Source: Anaeramoeba flamelloides (Eukaryota > Metamonada > Anaeramoebidae). From it: a DNA stretch of 64,000 nucleotides. A model generated the notes under the pieces. It was not told the DNA's origin, ran no database searches, and saw only the letters and a list, made by a program, of their open reading frames with translations. The position numbers were made by a program, and so were the translations under genes. This document shows positions 1 to 12,000 of this stretch, in pieces. The DNA is taken from NCBI GenBank assembly GCA_027625915.1, contig JANTQA010000070.1:13025001-13089000 (forward strand), in the 5' to 3' direction. Numbering within the stretch: position 1 is the stretch's first letter; each line of letters starts with the position of its first letter.

Positions 1-720
1 GGTTTTATTTTGTCTTGAGCTCCTTCTTCCTAATTAATTATTTAGTCCATATTGGGTAAAAAGTATTCTCTTGGTAATGTCATAGATTTCTTTTATGTTC
101 ATTTTCCTCAGTAGTTCATCTGTATGCTCTTTGACTATTCTATTGATGTGCAGTCAAAGTTTTTGATTTTTTTGAGTTGTTTTTTCTAGTTCCTTTTCGA
201 GTTTTCTCATGTCTTGTACAGTCACATATGAAGTGACCTATGTCTTTACCATCTCAACTTTTTTTGTTACATCATGAACATATTTTGGATTCTACTCCCC
301 TTTCCCCATTTGTATGTGTATCTATTCAAACCATTATATAATGATTTTATTTTGAATATGATTTTTGATGATCTCCAGTCCAAATAAGGCTGTTTTTCAT
401 TGAAGTTTTCTGGGAATTGTCTGGTTGATTTTGAGCTATTTTTTCTTCTTTCTGTTTTCTTTACTTTGGGATGATTCCACCTTGATTTGTATTGTTTTGA
501 TGTGAACTTCATCGTTTTTTTTTTTTCTTGATCTCACCTTTCACAATGCCTACCCAGTCAATGTTCTCTATTTCGTCCATTTTGTCTTCAGCTAAGATTG
601 CTTGTGTACTTCAATTTTAGGTCTCACAAGTTCTTGATGAAATTGGCCTTCCTCTTTATTTGGGTCATATGTTGTGTGGGGTCTGTTCTAGTTTCCCAAT
701 TTTTAGAATGGAGTTTAAAT
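1..720 (-). mobile_element. Decayed 3' end of a non-LTR retrotransposon (LINE)
   Basis: Read on the minus strand, pieces in different frames resemble the C-terminal tail of a LINE reverse transcriptase. One piece around 300-400 reads SLYNGLNRYTYKWG. The next, around 200-300, carries a zinc-knuckle-like C-x2-C followed by GHFICDC, i.e. the C-C-H-C arrangement (H-x4-C) common at the end of these proteins. Stops and frame changes interrupt it, so it is an old fragment. Only the 3' end is inside the window; no target duplication or poly-A tail was identified. The family call rests on the motif order alone. Confidence 0.55.
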
Positions 721-1049
721 TAATCAAGTCTATTTTTTAAAAGAATTTCAATTTTTTTTAAATGTTAAAAAAAAAACAAGTAAATCTAAAAAGAGAAAAG
801 TTGATTCAAAAAAAAATATTTTTATAAATAATTGGGTTTTATCAATTTTTAAAAGAGTTATTTAAAGCTGAGTTGATTTAGATATTTATTTTTTTTTGAA
901 AAATAATTGATATTTTGGAAATATATTTATTTATTGTGAGAAAGGAGTAATCAAAGAAAATTTACTAAATAAAAAAGAGAAGAAGAAAAATAATTAAAAC
1001 ATTAAAGTAAAAAAATATTATATCATTTACATGACCAAATTAAAAATTA

Positions 1050-1145
1050 TCCACTGTCGTTAGGTTTTCCAGGATTTGAAAGAATTGAGTAAAATCCTTG
1101 ATTTTACTAAATTATTTTGAATTCTGGAAAATCTAGACACGCCCC
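1050..1145. repeat. Single hairpin of the CCTAAC-bounded repeat family
   Basis: GTTAGGTTTTCCAGGATTTG is followed after an AT spacer by its near reverse complement ending in TTCTGGAAAATCT. The unit matches the hairpins at 2240-2505 and 7615-7690. Confidence 0.55.
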
Positions 1146-1434
1146 CTGAAACAGATATTTTGGAAATATAGTTAATTTTTTGAAAATTTTCAAAAACTTT
1201 GATGGACACATTTACATAATTTCTGTATTTGTTTCCTTACACCTCAAAACTTGAAAATATATCTTGATAATTATTGTGAGTTCAATTGCAGACCAACCCG
1301 TGATAATTATCAAGGCACACTCGAAATATGTTTCTCAATTCTTAACTTATTTTTCCTTTTATTTTTTTTTATAATTTCCGAATAACATTATTCTAAAATA
1401 TATTAATTCATTATCATATTTCTTAATTTAAAAG

Positions 1435-1629
1435 ATGAATGTTGGGGAAGCTGTTCGAAAGCCACCATCAGAAATTAGTTATATGTTACTTGCAGTTTAT
1501 TTACTTCAAAAAATTCCAGAAGTGCAAACAAGTGGATTAAATCGTACACAGCAAAGAAAACTTGATAATTATTATCAAGAACTTCATAAAACTTATCAAG
1601 AATATGTAAAACAACGTTTGAAAAAATAG
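1435..1629 (+). CDS. Small hypothetical protein, 64 aa
   Basis: The ORF encodes a 64-residue protein with a balanced composition (PPSEISYMLLAVYLLQK near the start, then QRKLDNYYQELHKTYQEYVK), unlike the Lys/Phe/Asn-rich junk ORFs around it. It looks mostly helical, with an amphipathic second half rich in Tyr, Gln and Lys. The ATG follows directly after TTTAAAAG, which could be a splice acceptor, so this may be the last exon of a longer gene whose upstream exon I could not find. I do not recognise the family. No signal peptide or membrane segment is evident. Confidence 0.4.
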   Translation: MNVGEAVRKPPSEISYMLLAVYLLQKIPEVQTSGLNRTQQRKLDNYYQELHKTYQEYVKQRLKK

Positions 1630-2169
1630 TTAATTTATAAAATTTAATCAAATCTCTTCAAAAAGATATAGCCCTTTCAAGCCCATTATAGATATATAGA
1701 TAGATATAGATATATCAATAATTTCTTACTAAAGCAAAATTCAAAACCTTTAACACGTTAAAGCAGTTAAAAAAATCACAATACCACAATTTCATTCAAA
1801 TTGCAAATAATTTTGATTTTTGAAAAATACTTTTTCATTTTTTTGTTTTTTTTGTGTTTTTATTCATTTTTTCAAGAACGTAATCTGTTTATTCGATCAG
1901 AAAATTTTTTTGAATGATTGATATTAGGTTAAAGTTGGGTTCCTTTAAATAGAAAAACACCAAATAAAATTAATTGGTCGTGTCTAGCCATTTGATCGAT
2001 CAATAATTGTTCGTAAAATTTTAAATAAATTCAACAATGCGTTTTTTTTATTATTTTTTGCTCTCTTTAATTTCTTAATTTTCTTTCTCTTTTTCTTGTC
2101 TTTTTTTAAAGATAATTTTTTTTCCTTTGAAATATGAAAAGGAAAACTAACATATGAGTTATAATCTTG

Positions 2170-2640
2170 CCTACATTATATCTAGGATAAAAAACTCTAA
2201 ATAAATTTGGAGTTTCAGGAAAGTGCCATCGAGTGCCTTAGAGTGCCTAGGTTTTTTTTAATTCAAAAGAATAGATAAAAATCTTTTACTTTACTCAATT
2301 CTTTTAAATTCTGGAAAACCTAACGTGAAAGTGCTGTCAAGTGCCTGGCTTTTCCAGAATTCAAAAGAATAGAGAAAAATCAAAGATTTTACTCAATTCT
2401 TTTAAATTCTGAAAAAGCTAACGGAGGTTTTTTTTTAATTTGAGAAACAAACCGAAAATTAAATAAATTTTCGGTTTATTTCTCAAATTAAAAAAAACCT
2501 AACGTGAAGTTCCTAGGTTTTTTTGTTGAATCACCTCTCTTAAATAATAAATGAAAATGAAAATGAAAATGAAAATTTAATCAACTTTCTTCTATTTCTC
2601 AAATAAAAAAAAAAAAACGAGCCATTTTAGCTGAAGAATG
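2170..2640. repeat. Cluster of three adjacent hairpins bounded by CCTAAC/GCTAAC
   Basis: Three consecutive inverted repeats lie at about 2247-2325, 2345-2420 and 2424-2505. Each starts with a T-rich G-G-T-T arm and closes with CTAAC. They are preceded by short direct repeats of GAGTGCC (2221-2252) and followed by a (TGAAAA)4 microsatellite (2549-2577). A diverged copy of the whole block lies at 7480-7870, and related hairpins lie at 20090-20400 and 42270-42660. No coding potential was seen. Confidence 0.6.
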
Positions 2641-2712
2641 GTTTAATTGAATATACGAAAAGAATTTTCATTCCAAATAAATCAAATTCAATGTTTTCTT
2701 TTCGTTTCCTTT

Positions 2713-4095
2713 TTAGTTCAACTGATCTGAATCCAAATTAATTAGTACTAAGTCATCGCTAGATAGGGTTATTTGTTTTAAAATTTTCAAAAAGGAGTTC
2801 ATCATCCAATTGAGGATTGTTTCTTGTTTGTAAACACAAGGAGAAAATAAAGGTTTGATTCTCAATTTGCCATTAAACGAGAAGGCGACAACTTGTATAT
2901 TTCTTAATGGGGGGAAACCAAATGCGGCAAAGTTGATGTCTGTTAATAAATAGTCCCCGTTTCTGGAGCAATACCCCAATTTTTCATAGCAACCGTAATT
3001 ATTTATATGTGAACTATTTGGAAAGCCAAAGCTTCTGGCCTCTTTGTTTTCTGCCATATACTTAATGTTCTTAATTATACACCCGTTTTCAAGTTGGAAG
3101 TCTAACTCCTTTTGGATTTTGAGGCAATAGTCCCAAAATGCTGTTTCTTCATTTAGATCCAATTCTTCGATCTCTGTCACCCAAAAAAAGCAGCCAATGT
3201 AATCCTGAGGGAAGGGCTTGGCATAGTGAGTCCGCGAATCAACCACGAGGCCTGGTCTTGAATTGCTGCATTTGCCCTTATGCCAGAACAAATTAATCGA
3301 CGACAGCAGGATTGCCGTTAGGACAGCTGTTGGCTTTGCCGAATGTTGCTTACATTTTTCAATAAAGTTTGCTGTTAATTCTTCATCAAGATTAAAAATC
3401 AATTGGCGGTATTTGCTTGTTGCCGTATAACCATACTCGTTCGTCCCACTAAATTCGGGATCCTTTTCTAAGGGCGGCTTATGATCAGGAATTGGTCCGA
3501 GAACTTGATTTACAATTTCCGGTTTGTACCCATAAAATTTTGTTGGGCCCTGGAATTGTGTTGATTGTGCTTGGAGCGTAAAATTGAAATCTTTTGGCCT
3601 CAGTGGCACGATTTCGTTTTCAATTTTTTGTTTCTCCTTTTCATTAAAATCAATAAACCTCATAAAATCGGAGACAAAGCTTAAACACGATCTTGCATCA
3701 AAATTGATGTGATCAACCAAAACACAAATTTGGTGTTCGCCATTGTGGTTTGTTGTGTTTTTTAAAAACATAACATAAACTTTGCGATCTTCAACATCAG
3801 TTATTTGTTTTTTTTTTTCTTCAAGCACTTCAACAAATTGCTCTTTATCCTTTTGATCTAAGACAAGCTCTTCCAGAATTATAGACTCTTCAAAACTGCA
3901 TTGTTCATAGATGTACCCTTTTGTTTCTTCATCTTTTTTTGGCCTTCGCTGGAGAGAGGGTTGGTGTTGGTAAATACAACGTAGTGTTTTGAGGATTTTT
4001 TCAGCAGTCAAACTGCCTTTCACTTGGAAGTGAAAACCAATTCTCATTGTTGCAATCATAAATAATGATTCAAAAATCGATAAATTTCTTGTCAT
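2713..4095 (-). CDS. Condensation-fold (PapA5/alcohol acyltransferase-like) CoA-dependent acyltransferase
   Basis: The protein is 460 aa from the ATG at 4095. It has the layout of the chloramphenicol-acetyltransferase/condensation superfamily. The N-terminal half holds the active-site motif VDHINFDARS, a variant of HHxxxDG keeping the catalytic His129 and Asp133. The second half has the LTAILLSSINLFWHKG helix and the DSRTHYAKPFP segment (about 286-295), typical of PapA5-like and alcohol O-acyltransferases. Such enzymes move an acyl group from CoA to a hydroxyl or amine; the substrate here cannot be read. There is no membrane segment. The first His of the motif is Asp, which many active relatives tolerate. 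The frame stays open upstream through TTG 4116 to a good acceptor (TTTTTTGTAG) ending at 4163, so a spliced upstream exon is possible. It ends with TAA. Confidence 0.8.
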   Translation of the reverse strand: MTRNLSIFESLFMIATMRIGFHFQVKGSLTAEKILKTLRCIYQHQPSLQRRPKKDEETKGYIYEQCSFEESIILEELVLDQKDKEQFVEVLEEKKKQITDVEDRKVYVMFLKNTTNHNGEHQICVLVDHINFDARSCLSFVSDFMRFIDFNEKEKQKIENEIVPLRPKDFNFTLQAQSTQFQGPTKFYGYKPEIVNQVLGPIPDHKPPLEKDPEFSGTNEYGYTATSKYRQLIFNLDEELTANFIEKCKQHSAKPTAVLTAILLSSINLFWHKGKCSNSRPGLVVDSRTHYAKPFPQDYIGCFFWVTEIEELDLNEETAFWDYCLKIQKELDFQLENGCIIKNIKYMAENKEARSFGFPNSSHINNYGCYEKLGYCSRNGDYLLTDINFAAFGFPPLRNIQVVAFSFNGKLRIKPLFSPCVYKQETILNWMMNSFLKILKQITLSSDDLVLINLDSDQLN

Positions 4096-4602
4096 TTTTG
4101 ATATTTCTTGATTCAATCGTAAATATGAATTGAAAAAAAATGAAACTTTTTGGTTATATTCACTACAAAAAATCTCAGAATTTTTTTCAAACTTTCAGGC
4201 ACTTTCAGAGAATCTAAAAAACTTTCAAACACTTTCCAAGACTTGTAAATGAGTATTATATTGCAAAAGTGAGAAGCCTAATCAAAGTCACAAGATCTTT
4301 TGTGGTGTTAATTTTACTTGTTGATAGTGTTAATAAGAATTTTCTTTTTGAAGATTAATCCTCATGAAAACAACCCCTGTTATTTGTATACAGCATTATT
4401 ACTGAAATTAGTAACCTTACACAGGTGGGACAAATAGGGAATTAAGGTTTTTATAGATGGGTATAATTATTGAGATATTTATATGAGGAAATACCCTACT
4501 TTTATGTCTTATGGATTTTTAAGACACACTAGGACAAATCAATTTATCATTAGTAATTGTGTTAGGAAGATAATGGGAACAGATAATTATTATGTTTAAT
4601 CC

Positions 4603-4705
4603 ACACTCTGGCATTTGAATTATAAATGGGAAAAATATTTTAACTACGTTTTCCAGATTTTTTTTTCCTTTATAAACAAAGCAGAGATTGAATCCTAAAC
4701 ATAAT
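4603..4705. repeat. Partial copy of the CTGG..CCAG palindromic MITE
   Basis: CTGGCATTTGAATTATAAA is the left end of the roughly 170-bp family seen complete at 12924-13094. A right end (AATTCAAATACCAG) occurs at about 5850-5866, beyond the Tc1-like element at 4838-5728, so this may be one MITE split by that insertion. Confidence 0.4.
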
Positions 4706-4837
4706 TCCAAAAAATGGGACACAAAAAAAAATTACATTAATAAAAATATACTCCAAAATACATGATACTTGAACTTAAAAATAATAAAAGACCTGAAAAT
4801 ATTTAATTAATACTATTTATATATTTTATAGTAAATT

Positions 4838-5728
4838 TAAAATTCAATTCGAAAAATAAAAAAGAAAAAAAAAAAAAAGTGTGCCCTTATTTTTTGGAAC
4901 ACGGTTACCAAAAAATCCATTTTTATTGAAAGAAAAATTAATAAAAACTATTAATAGATTCAGTTTGTCTTTTGATAACTAAATCTATCCTTTAAAATAT
5001 AGAGTTTACTAATTATCTTAGGTTTCCCAACTCAAAGTATTTCATACATTAGTGAAAATTTTAAAAATTCTTCTTCGTTATTTGGTTACAATTTTTCAGT
5101 TTAGTATCCATAAATTCCCAATTGGATTTAAATTTGTGGAATTGGGGGTCAAGGGTCCAGAACATTAGATCCCCGATTTAAGTAAGTTTGAGTTTTTTTT
5201 TGAAGTATGTGGACAAGCTCCATCCTTTTTGAAAATCCATTTCAACTCACAAAATTCTGAATTAGCGAGTTGAATTTCCTTTGATTTTTTTGATAATATC
5301 ATTAATAATACATTCAGTATTCACACTTCCATAAATAATAATAAGTTCTGTTTGTAGGCCATGTGCCCTAGCACACCATATCATTATTTTTTTTCAAAAA
5401 ATTTTTTTCTCGATAAAAAAAGAATCTTTTTTCTTTTTGCGAAAAAAAAAATTATTTTTTGTGATCAGAATGAAAACTTTTAAATTTCATTTTAAAGTGA
5501 TTTTGAGATTTTTGAAAAGTTTTGAAAAAAAAAGAATCCAAAAAAAATCAAAACAATTATTGAAAATCAAAAATCAAAAAATAATGAAAAAAAAATGATA
5601 AATAATTAACTTTAAAATTATTTACATTGATTGTTAATATCTAATGTTTCTATTTAAGAGTCAAATATCACTTTTCTTGGAATTAAATTGATTTTGAAGG
5701 TGTGCCCCAATTTTTGGAATTGAGTTTA
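4838..5728 (-). mobile_element. Tc1/mariner-like element with transposase remnant
   Basis: Inverted ends of about 30 bp (TAAAATTCAATTCGAAAAA on the left, complement of CCAATTTTTGGAATTGAGTT on the right), each flanked by TA, bound an 890-bp unit. Inside, on the minus strand at about 5030-5375, broken frames read like the catalytic region of a Tc1 transposase: a V-W-G-A-F-S block, then FQKDGACPHTSKK (compare QDGAPCHTS), then a W..D.....F..NWEFMDTKLK stretch matching the SPDLNPIENLW region. The D/E catalytic positions are not all preserved. It is dead and internally deleted. Confidence 0.65.
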
Positions 5729-7002
5729 TTTCTTTGAAAATTCGATTGAAAAAAAGAAAAATGTTGAAAAGGAAGTGAAAATTTTTTCCCATTTATCAAC
5801 TAAAAGTAATTAATCTTACTTTGAATCTTCAGTTAATTTCCCATTTAAAATTCAAATACCAGTATGGTAGGGAAAAAAATAATGGACATAAAAAAAAATA
5901 TCCCCTGACAAGAAATTTAATTATGACTATTATAATAATTATTGTGTAATTTCGATTATTTTTAATCAAATCCTCTATATAAAATACTTATTTTTTTATA
6001 AAGATAGTAATAAACCGACCTAAAGTTCACTAAATTAGGGTTTCGATAGAGAACTCAAGTAATTTTTTGATAATCCCATAAGTAGATCTACTTTTTTTGG
6101 AAAAAAATCCATTTTAATAGAGGTTTATTAAGAGTTTTGAAAATGATAATTAAAAGTTCTTGTTTTTTGATTGATTGGATGGTGTTTTGAACAAGTGTTA
6201 TTTCATTAATCAATCCTCTAATAAGTGGTTGAGTTATAATTATTAAAATATGATGCTTAAAAAAAAAGGTTTTGATTTAAATAAAAGAAACTTCACAACT
6301 ATTTCCCTCTTATCAACAATTAATAATCTTGACAGGGATTATTTTTATGTTAGGAATTTTTTCACTACTTTATTTATTTATTTATTTTTTTCAACAATTT
6401 ATTAAGTACTTATATTCACATACCTTCAATAAAACTTGATAAACAAACTTCTTGAGCAATTTTTAAGAAAAGAATTATCATTTTTAAAAAAATTATTATT
6501 CAGTATCCACTTTTAAGTTATACACTTATAACCAAAGTTAAGTCACAAAAAAATTCCAAATTATGGTAAATTTTTATGGAATTTTTTTTTAAAAATTCTA
6601 TTTTCCCGAAAAGATTGTGCCTTAAAATTTAATGGGTGTATGTTAATTTAACTGAAACTTAAGGTTATAATCAATAAATTAAAAAGTTAATTGTTGAAAA
6701 AAGTTTCAAATTTTATTAGGAAAAAAAAATCTAGATTTATAATTGTTGATATTTTTTAACTTTTCGAAATTTCACTTTTTAAGTTATTTTAATTGATTAT
6801 CCTCTTTTTGTTTTTTTACAAGTTTGAAATGGGGAAAAATAATAGAAAAACAATGTTACATTTTTTCGTTTGGTCATCGCTAATCTAAAGAAATTTTTTC
6901 ATGATCAGATCTAAATAAATTGAACTTAAATAAAGCAACTTAATAAACTAAATTGAATAAAAGTGAAGTAATTTGAAACGAATGAGATCAAGTTAAATTT
7001 AC

Positions 7003-7064
7003 CTTTTTGTGAAATTTTCCCCATCTTTATTTGATTGGAAGGTTTGTTGTTGATTCGGTATCAT
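7003..7064 (-). CDS. Possible first exon of the acyltransferase gene (20 codons)
   Basis: On the minus strand an ATG at 7064 opens MIPNQQQTFQSNKDGENFTK and ends at AAAAG followed by the donor GTAAAT at 7002. It leaves two bases (AG). The open acyltransferase frame begins after an acceptor at 4163-4164 with one base (T), giving AGT in frame with the downstream ORF. The joined reading would be intact and the intron would be 2,840 bp, holding a Tc1-like element, as do other large introns here. A phase match by chance is one in three, so this is only a candidate. Confidence 0.3.
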
Positions 7065-7479
7065 TGGACTAGTATTTTGCAAAAAAAAAAAAACAGATTT
7101 GGGAAACTTGTACAAATAAAAAATATAAATAAAAAAAAAGAAAATTCAACTCAAATTTTGAAAAACCAAGTGGTATTCTTAAAAACTTAGTATTTTGATA
7201 GATTCAACCCATCTATAAAGTTCTAAAAAAAAATAAAAAAGTAACATATTTAATTTAATTTCAAGTTGAATAAATAGTTAGATTTCTTTATTAAAAGAAA
7301 CAATGATAGTATCCCAAAAAAATCAACAGAAAAGTAAAAACATCAAACAACCTATTCACTATTGTGATACTAAAAAAAAACTTGTTAAGTTTTTACTTTT
7401 TTTACCTTACATTTTTATTATTCTTCATTTATTTTATTTCTCTTTTTATTGTCTTTCTTTAAAAATAAGTTTTTTTATT

Positions 7480-7870
7480 TTGATTTTTTTAAAGAAAATA
7501 TATACTATGAGCAGATAATCTTTCCTAAATTATAGTTTCGGATAAAAAACTATAAAAGAATTTAGAATTTGGGGAAGGTATCCCAGGGTGCCTTCATGGG
7601 CCGTAGAGTGTCTATCTTTTCCAAAATTCAGAATAGTTCGGAAAAATCAACAATTTTACTCAATTCCATGAAATTCTGGAAAATCTGATTTTGTTTTTAT
7701 TTTAATCTCAAAAATAAATCAAAAATTTTTGAAATTTACTTTAATTTCTAAAATTAAAAAAAAGCTAGCGGTAAACAGAAGGTATTTTCTTGAATAACCT
7801 ATCTAAATTAAAAATAAACCTAAATAATAACTAGCAGATTTTTTTAAGAATGGATGTATTTAATTATGAG
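7480..7870. repeat. Diverged second copy of the 2170-2640 hairpin block
   Basis: It shares the same order as 2100-2640: GGATAAAAAACTATAAA, short GTGCC direct repeats, then two hairpins ending near 7690 and 7770. Roughly two-thirds identity by eye; no coding potential seen. Confidence 0.5.
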
Positions 7871-9078
7871 AAATCACAAAGCTATACTTTTATTAAAGTT
7901 ATTTTGGAGTTTAAAACATTTTTTTTTTTTTCAAATTGTCCTTCTTAAAATAGTTTAAAAAACAATTTACTCTCAAAAAATAAAAAAAAAAAAAAAAATC
8001 AATATTAGAGTACCGAAATAGTTTTTTTTCAAGATATTGAAATTTTTTAGAGGTTTTTTTACTTCCATGATAAAATTTAATTAGAAAAAATGAGTGTTTA
8101 AACCATACAAACAACAATCTTAATAATTTAGGGTGTGTTTAAAAAAATTCAAATATTTTTCATTTTGGAGTATTTTGGGCATTTTTTCAGGGATTCTTAC
8201 TTTCTTCCTTTTTTTTTTTTTTTTTTTTTTTCTTTCTTTTCTTTTTTTTATTTCCAAACAATAAAGAGGAAAAACAAAAAGAGATCACCAAAAATACAAA
8301 TAAATATTAAAGAAAATTGAGAATATTTAATTTGGTTTAAAATTCATCTAATTATTAGCAAAAAATCTTCTTATTAAACTTTTTCAGTGAAGGTTTATTA
8401 ATAATTAATCCGTAACACTCATTTCAAAAATTTTGACTGACTTACTTTTTGTTTTTGAAATAATTTTAATTAATTTTTGAAATATCAGGGTTTTTATATA
8501 TTTATAATAATTTAAAAGCTAATTATTAATATGATTTAATAATTAGTTGTTCTTGTATACTAAAGGATATATATATTTCAATTTATTATTTCAGGTAAGT
8601 TACAATTATTGAAATGGATTTTTATATCAAGTTAATGATTGATTTAGATCAAGATAACTTTTCATAATAAATCACGGATTAATATTTAAAATTTCGATCA
8701 AAAAAAAAAAAAAAAATGATTATTCTAGAGATTTATTTTACAATTTAATTAGATTTATTATTATTACTGATGTTATTTGTAGAAAATATAGCATTTATTC
8801 AAAAATCAATTTATTTTTTTCTAAATAAATATTTATTGAAAAAAAAAAAAAAAAGATATAATCTGAAATTAAAATTTATATTCATGGGAATAGTTTTTCA
8901 AATAATTGAAATTTTGTTCAGAAATTACTTTAAATTATATTATTAGTCTTATTAATAATAATAATAATTTATAGAATTAATTAGAGTTAAAATTTTTATT
9001 AAAATCTTACTATACAAACTCAAATTAAGAGATAAAATATGAATTCAAATATTTCAAATACTCTTAATAATTGCTTTT

Positions 9079-12000
9079 CTAAATAAATCCCATATCCTTT
9101 GAATGATTTGAAATAATAATTAATTTTATTGCTTCAAATACATGCTTAATATTTTCTGTGTCAATAGCACAAGTTGAATGAGTAAAAATCTGATTATCTT
9201 GTTTATACAATTTTAAAAATTTGTTTTGAATAAATTCCAATCCTTTTACATAATTGCAACCATCATTATAATCTTTAAAGCAAACATTAAGATCAATTGA
9301 TTTCATTTTTTCTTTAAATAGATCGATTTTATTTAAAAATAAAATAATCGAAGTATCTAAAAACCATCTCGAATTTGAAATTTCATCGAAGAGTAGTAAT
9401 GCTTCATTTATTCGTCTGACTTCTCGATCTTCAAAAAGCATTTCATCATAGCCGCTTAGGGAAGCAACAAATATTAATAAAGTGACATCTTGAAAGCAAT
9501 GCATCCATTTTCGTCTTTCATTCCTTTGCCCACCAACATCCGTAATTTTAAATTTTAAGGATCCAGAAGTGAAATGCTCATCTTTAATTCCTGTAGTCCT
9601 TGTTCTACAATTTAAAATATCTTGTTTTGTTGGAACATATTTTGGATCAAAGATTCGATCAATGTCGTCAAGAAAACTTTTAATTCGAATTTTAATGAAA
9701 TATTATGAAGTTATAAATGATAAAAATCACAAATTATTCGATAAAAAAAATTCAAGAAATTAGAATGGATCAGAGAAAAAAAAAAAAAAAAGAAAAAAAA
9801 ACGATCAAGAATAAAAGTTATCAGGATAAATAGTAACCCAAAATAATGTTGTACAAGTTATTAAAGAAAATTGACTTAAAAGAGTCAGTGAAAAAAAAGA
9901 AAAAACTATAAAAATTTTTCTTATTTTCAATCAATTTAATCTCCTCAAAGCATAAAGAACCAACAAAAAGGAAATCACTAACTAATTTGGAATTCTTTTA
10001 TATTCTTTTTTTTTGTTTTTTGAGATTAAAATTCCGACACTGTTTTGCTGAAGATTTGGTAGATTTTGTCTCAAAAAAAAATATGGAATTGTACTTCTTA
10101 TGTCTGACAAAAAAATCTGATTTTTTTTTTTTTTTTTTTTTTTTTGAAATTAATTGTTTTATTAATAATTAATTTAAAACCAACAATTATTAAAATAATT
10201 TCAAAAATGACTCAAAGTATTATGATGTTTTCTTATAATAAATATTATATAATTATGAATTTTTTATATTAAATATAATCAATAATATTTAAGGGTGTAA
10301 GTACATTTTTCAAATGTTGAGTGCCAATCATTTATGTGAAACTGAATTATTCAAATCATTTCTTTAACAAAAAAGATTTATATTTTAATAAATACGGGAG
10401 TGGAATATATCCTAGTATAATATATTTTCATACCAATTAAAAAATATAAATCAAAAAAATGAAAAGATTGATCAAAATATAAAAATAAATACAAATCATT
10501 TATTTCTTGATCTTATCTGTAAAATTTGATACAATTACTTATTCTTTATTTGGTTTTATTTATTGATTCTTCATGGAAATACTTTTATTTGGAAAATTTT
10601 TGAAAAACAAATTACTTTTTATTTCTAAAGAATTTCAAAATGAATTTTAAAAATCCTATTTTCATTTGATTCATCTAATTTTAGTTTGGGTTCAGAAAAT
10701 AGGATATTTATTAAATTCCTCTTCAGAAATAAAGATTTATTGGACAAATTTTTTTGATTTTATAATTATAAATTTTCTTTCCATTAAAATGAAAATTAAA
10801 AATAATTCTGAATCTGATTGAAATTTTTTCTAAAATTTTATTTTTATTTTGGGTTGAATCTTTTGTAACTGTTTTTTGATTCCAAGAATCCAACCCCTTT
10901 ACTTTAATTTTTGAAATAGTATTCTTTATTTTGGCTTGGTTTGATAAAAATATTTGGAATTTGAATTTTGAAAGCAAATTTGTAAAAAAATGTTTTGTAA
11001 AATAATAATAAATAGTAATGGGCCAAGAAATTCAAGAAATGAAATTGTTTGGATTCATTCAAATTAAGATGAAAAATAAAACAAATCTTCGAAAATAGAG
11101 CTTTGGTCGATTTTTTTTTTTTTTTGATTTCAACAAATTTATTTTGTAAAGGTGATCTTTCATGTTTGTTCTTCTAAAAGAAAATATTTTTTTCAAATAC
11201 ACACCTTTTCGGTTCTATTTTTTTGGTTTATTCTTTGATTAATTTCAATCATTCGTATAAACACATTTCAAGATTCAAAACCTAAAATATAATTAAACTC
11301 AAAAATTTAATAAAAAAAAAAATGTTCAAAAAATCGAAAAATGAAAGATTCAACTCTGAATTAATTTGGTACTTTACACAAATAGAGCTATGAATGATGT
11401 TTTAGTTTCAAAGTTTCAATATCCAGCGCCACTCAAAAAATATTTTTCAGTTAGGTTCTCACAATTAAAAATTTTCAAAATGGTAAAATGTACTTACTTC
11501 CTTAAGTATCGTTTTTTAAAATCTTATTCTATTTGAAAATTGGTTGAAAATAGATCAAAATTAATTGATTATTTATTCTTTTTTAAATTAATTTTCTGAA
11601 AAAAAATAAAATGCGATATTTCTTTTGTTTGTCGAATTAAAGAGACCAACACTAAATTATCACATGTGTACAATTAGGTGTATCATAATCACTAGCTCAA
11701 AATTAGAGACATTACTAAAACCAAGTGAGAGGGCGAATATGTACACTCCTCTAAAGAAACGTGCCCACCCCATAAATTGAGAGTTATTTTGTTTCAAATT
11801 CTTCTTCAGGTTTGATTTTGTATTAAAGCCACAGAATATTTAAATCTGGTGAGTGATGTTAGGGGAAATTTAGTTGTTTTCAAAACCATAAAACTAGTTT
11901 TTAGGTGTCTGTAATTCGATTTAAAATTAAACTTTGGTGGCTTTTGTAATTTTTCTAAATTTTAGAATCTAGAACAAACAATTTCAAAAATTGGTGATTA

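Larger units (their letters stand above)
6000..9078. other. AT-rich non-coding stretch
   Basis: Apart from the candidate exon at 7003-7064 and the hairpin block at 7480-7870, I see only homopolymer-rich A/T DNA (for example T-runs near 8210-8250 and A-runs near 8700 and 8840). The short ORFs here are low-complexity Phe/Lys/Ile strings. Confidence 0.6.

Noticed and set aside
7911-8320. ORFs of 60-70 codons on both strands
   Set aside because: Phe/Lys/Tyr-rich strings caused by T and A runs; no sign of real codon use.
10723-10977. 84-codon ORF within TTAA element copy 1
   Set aside because: A related frame exists in copy 3 but is broken and has no transposase motifs; probably chance.
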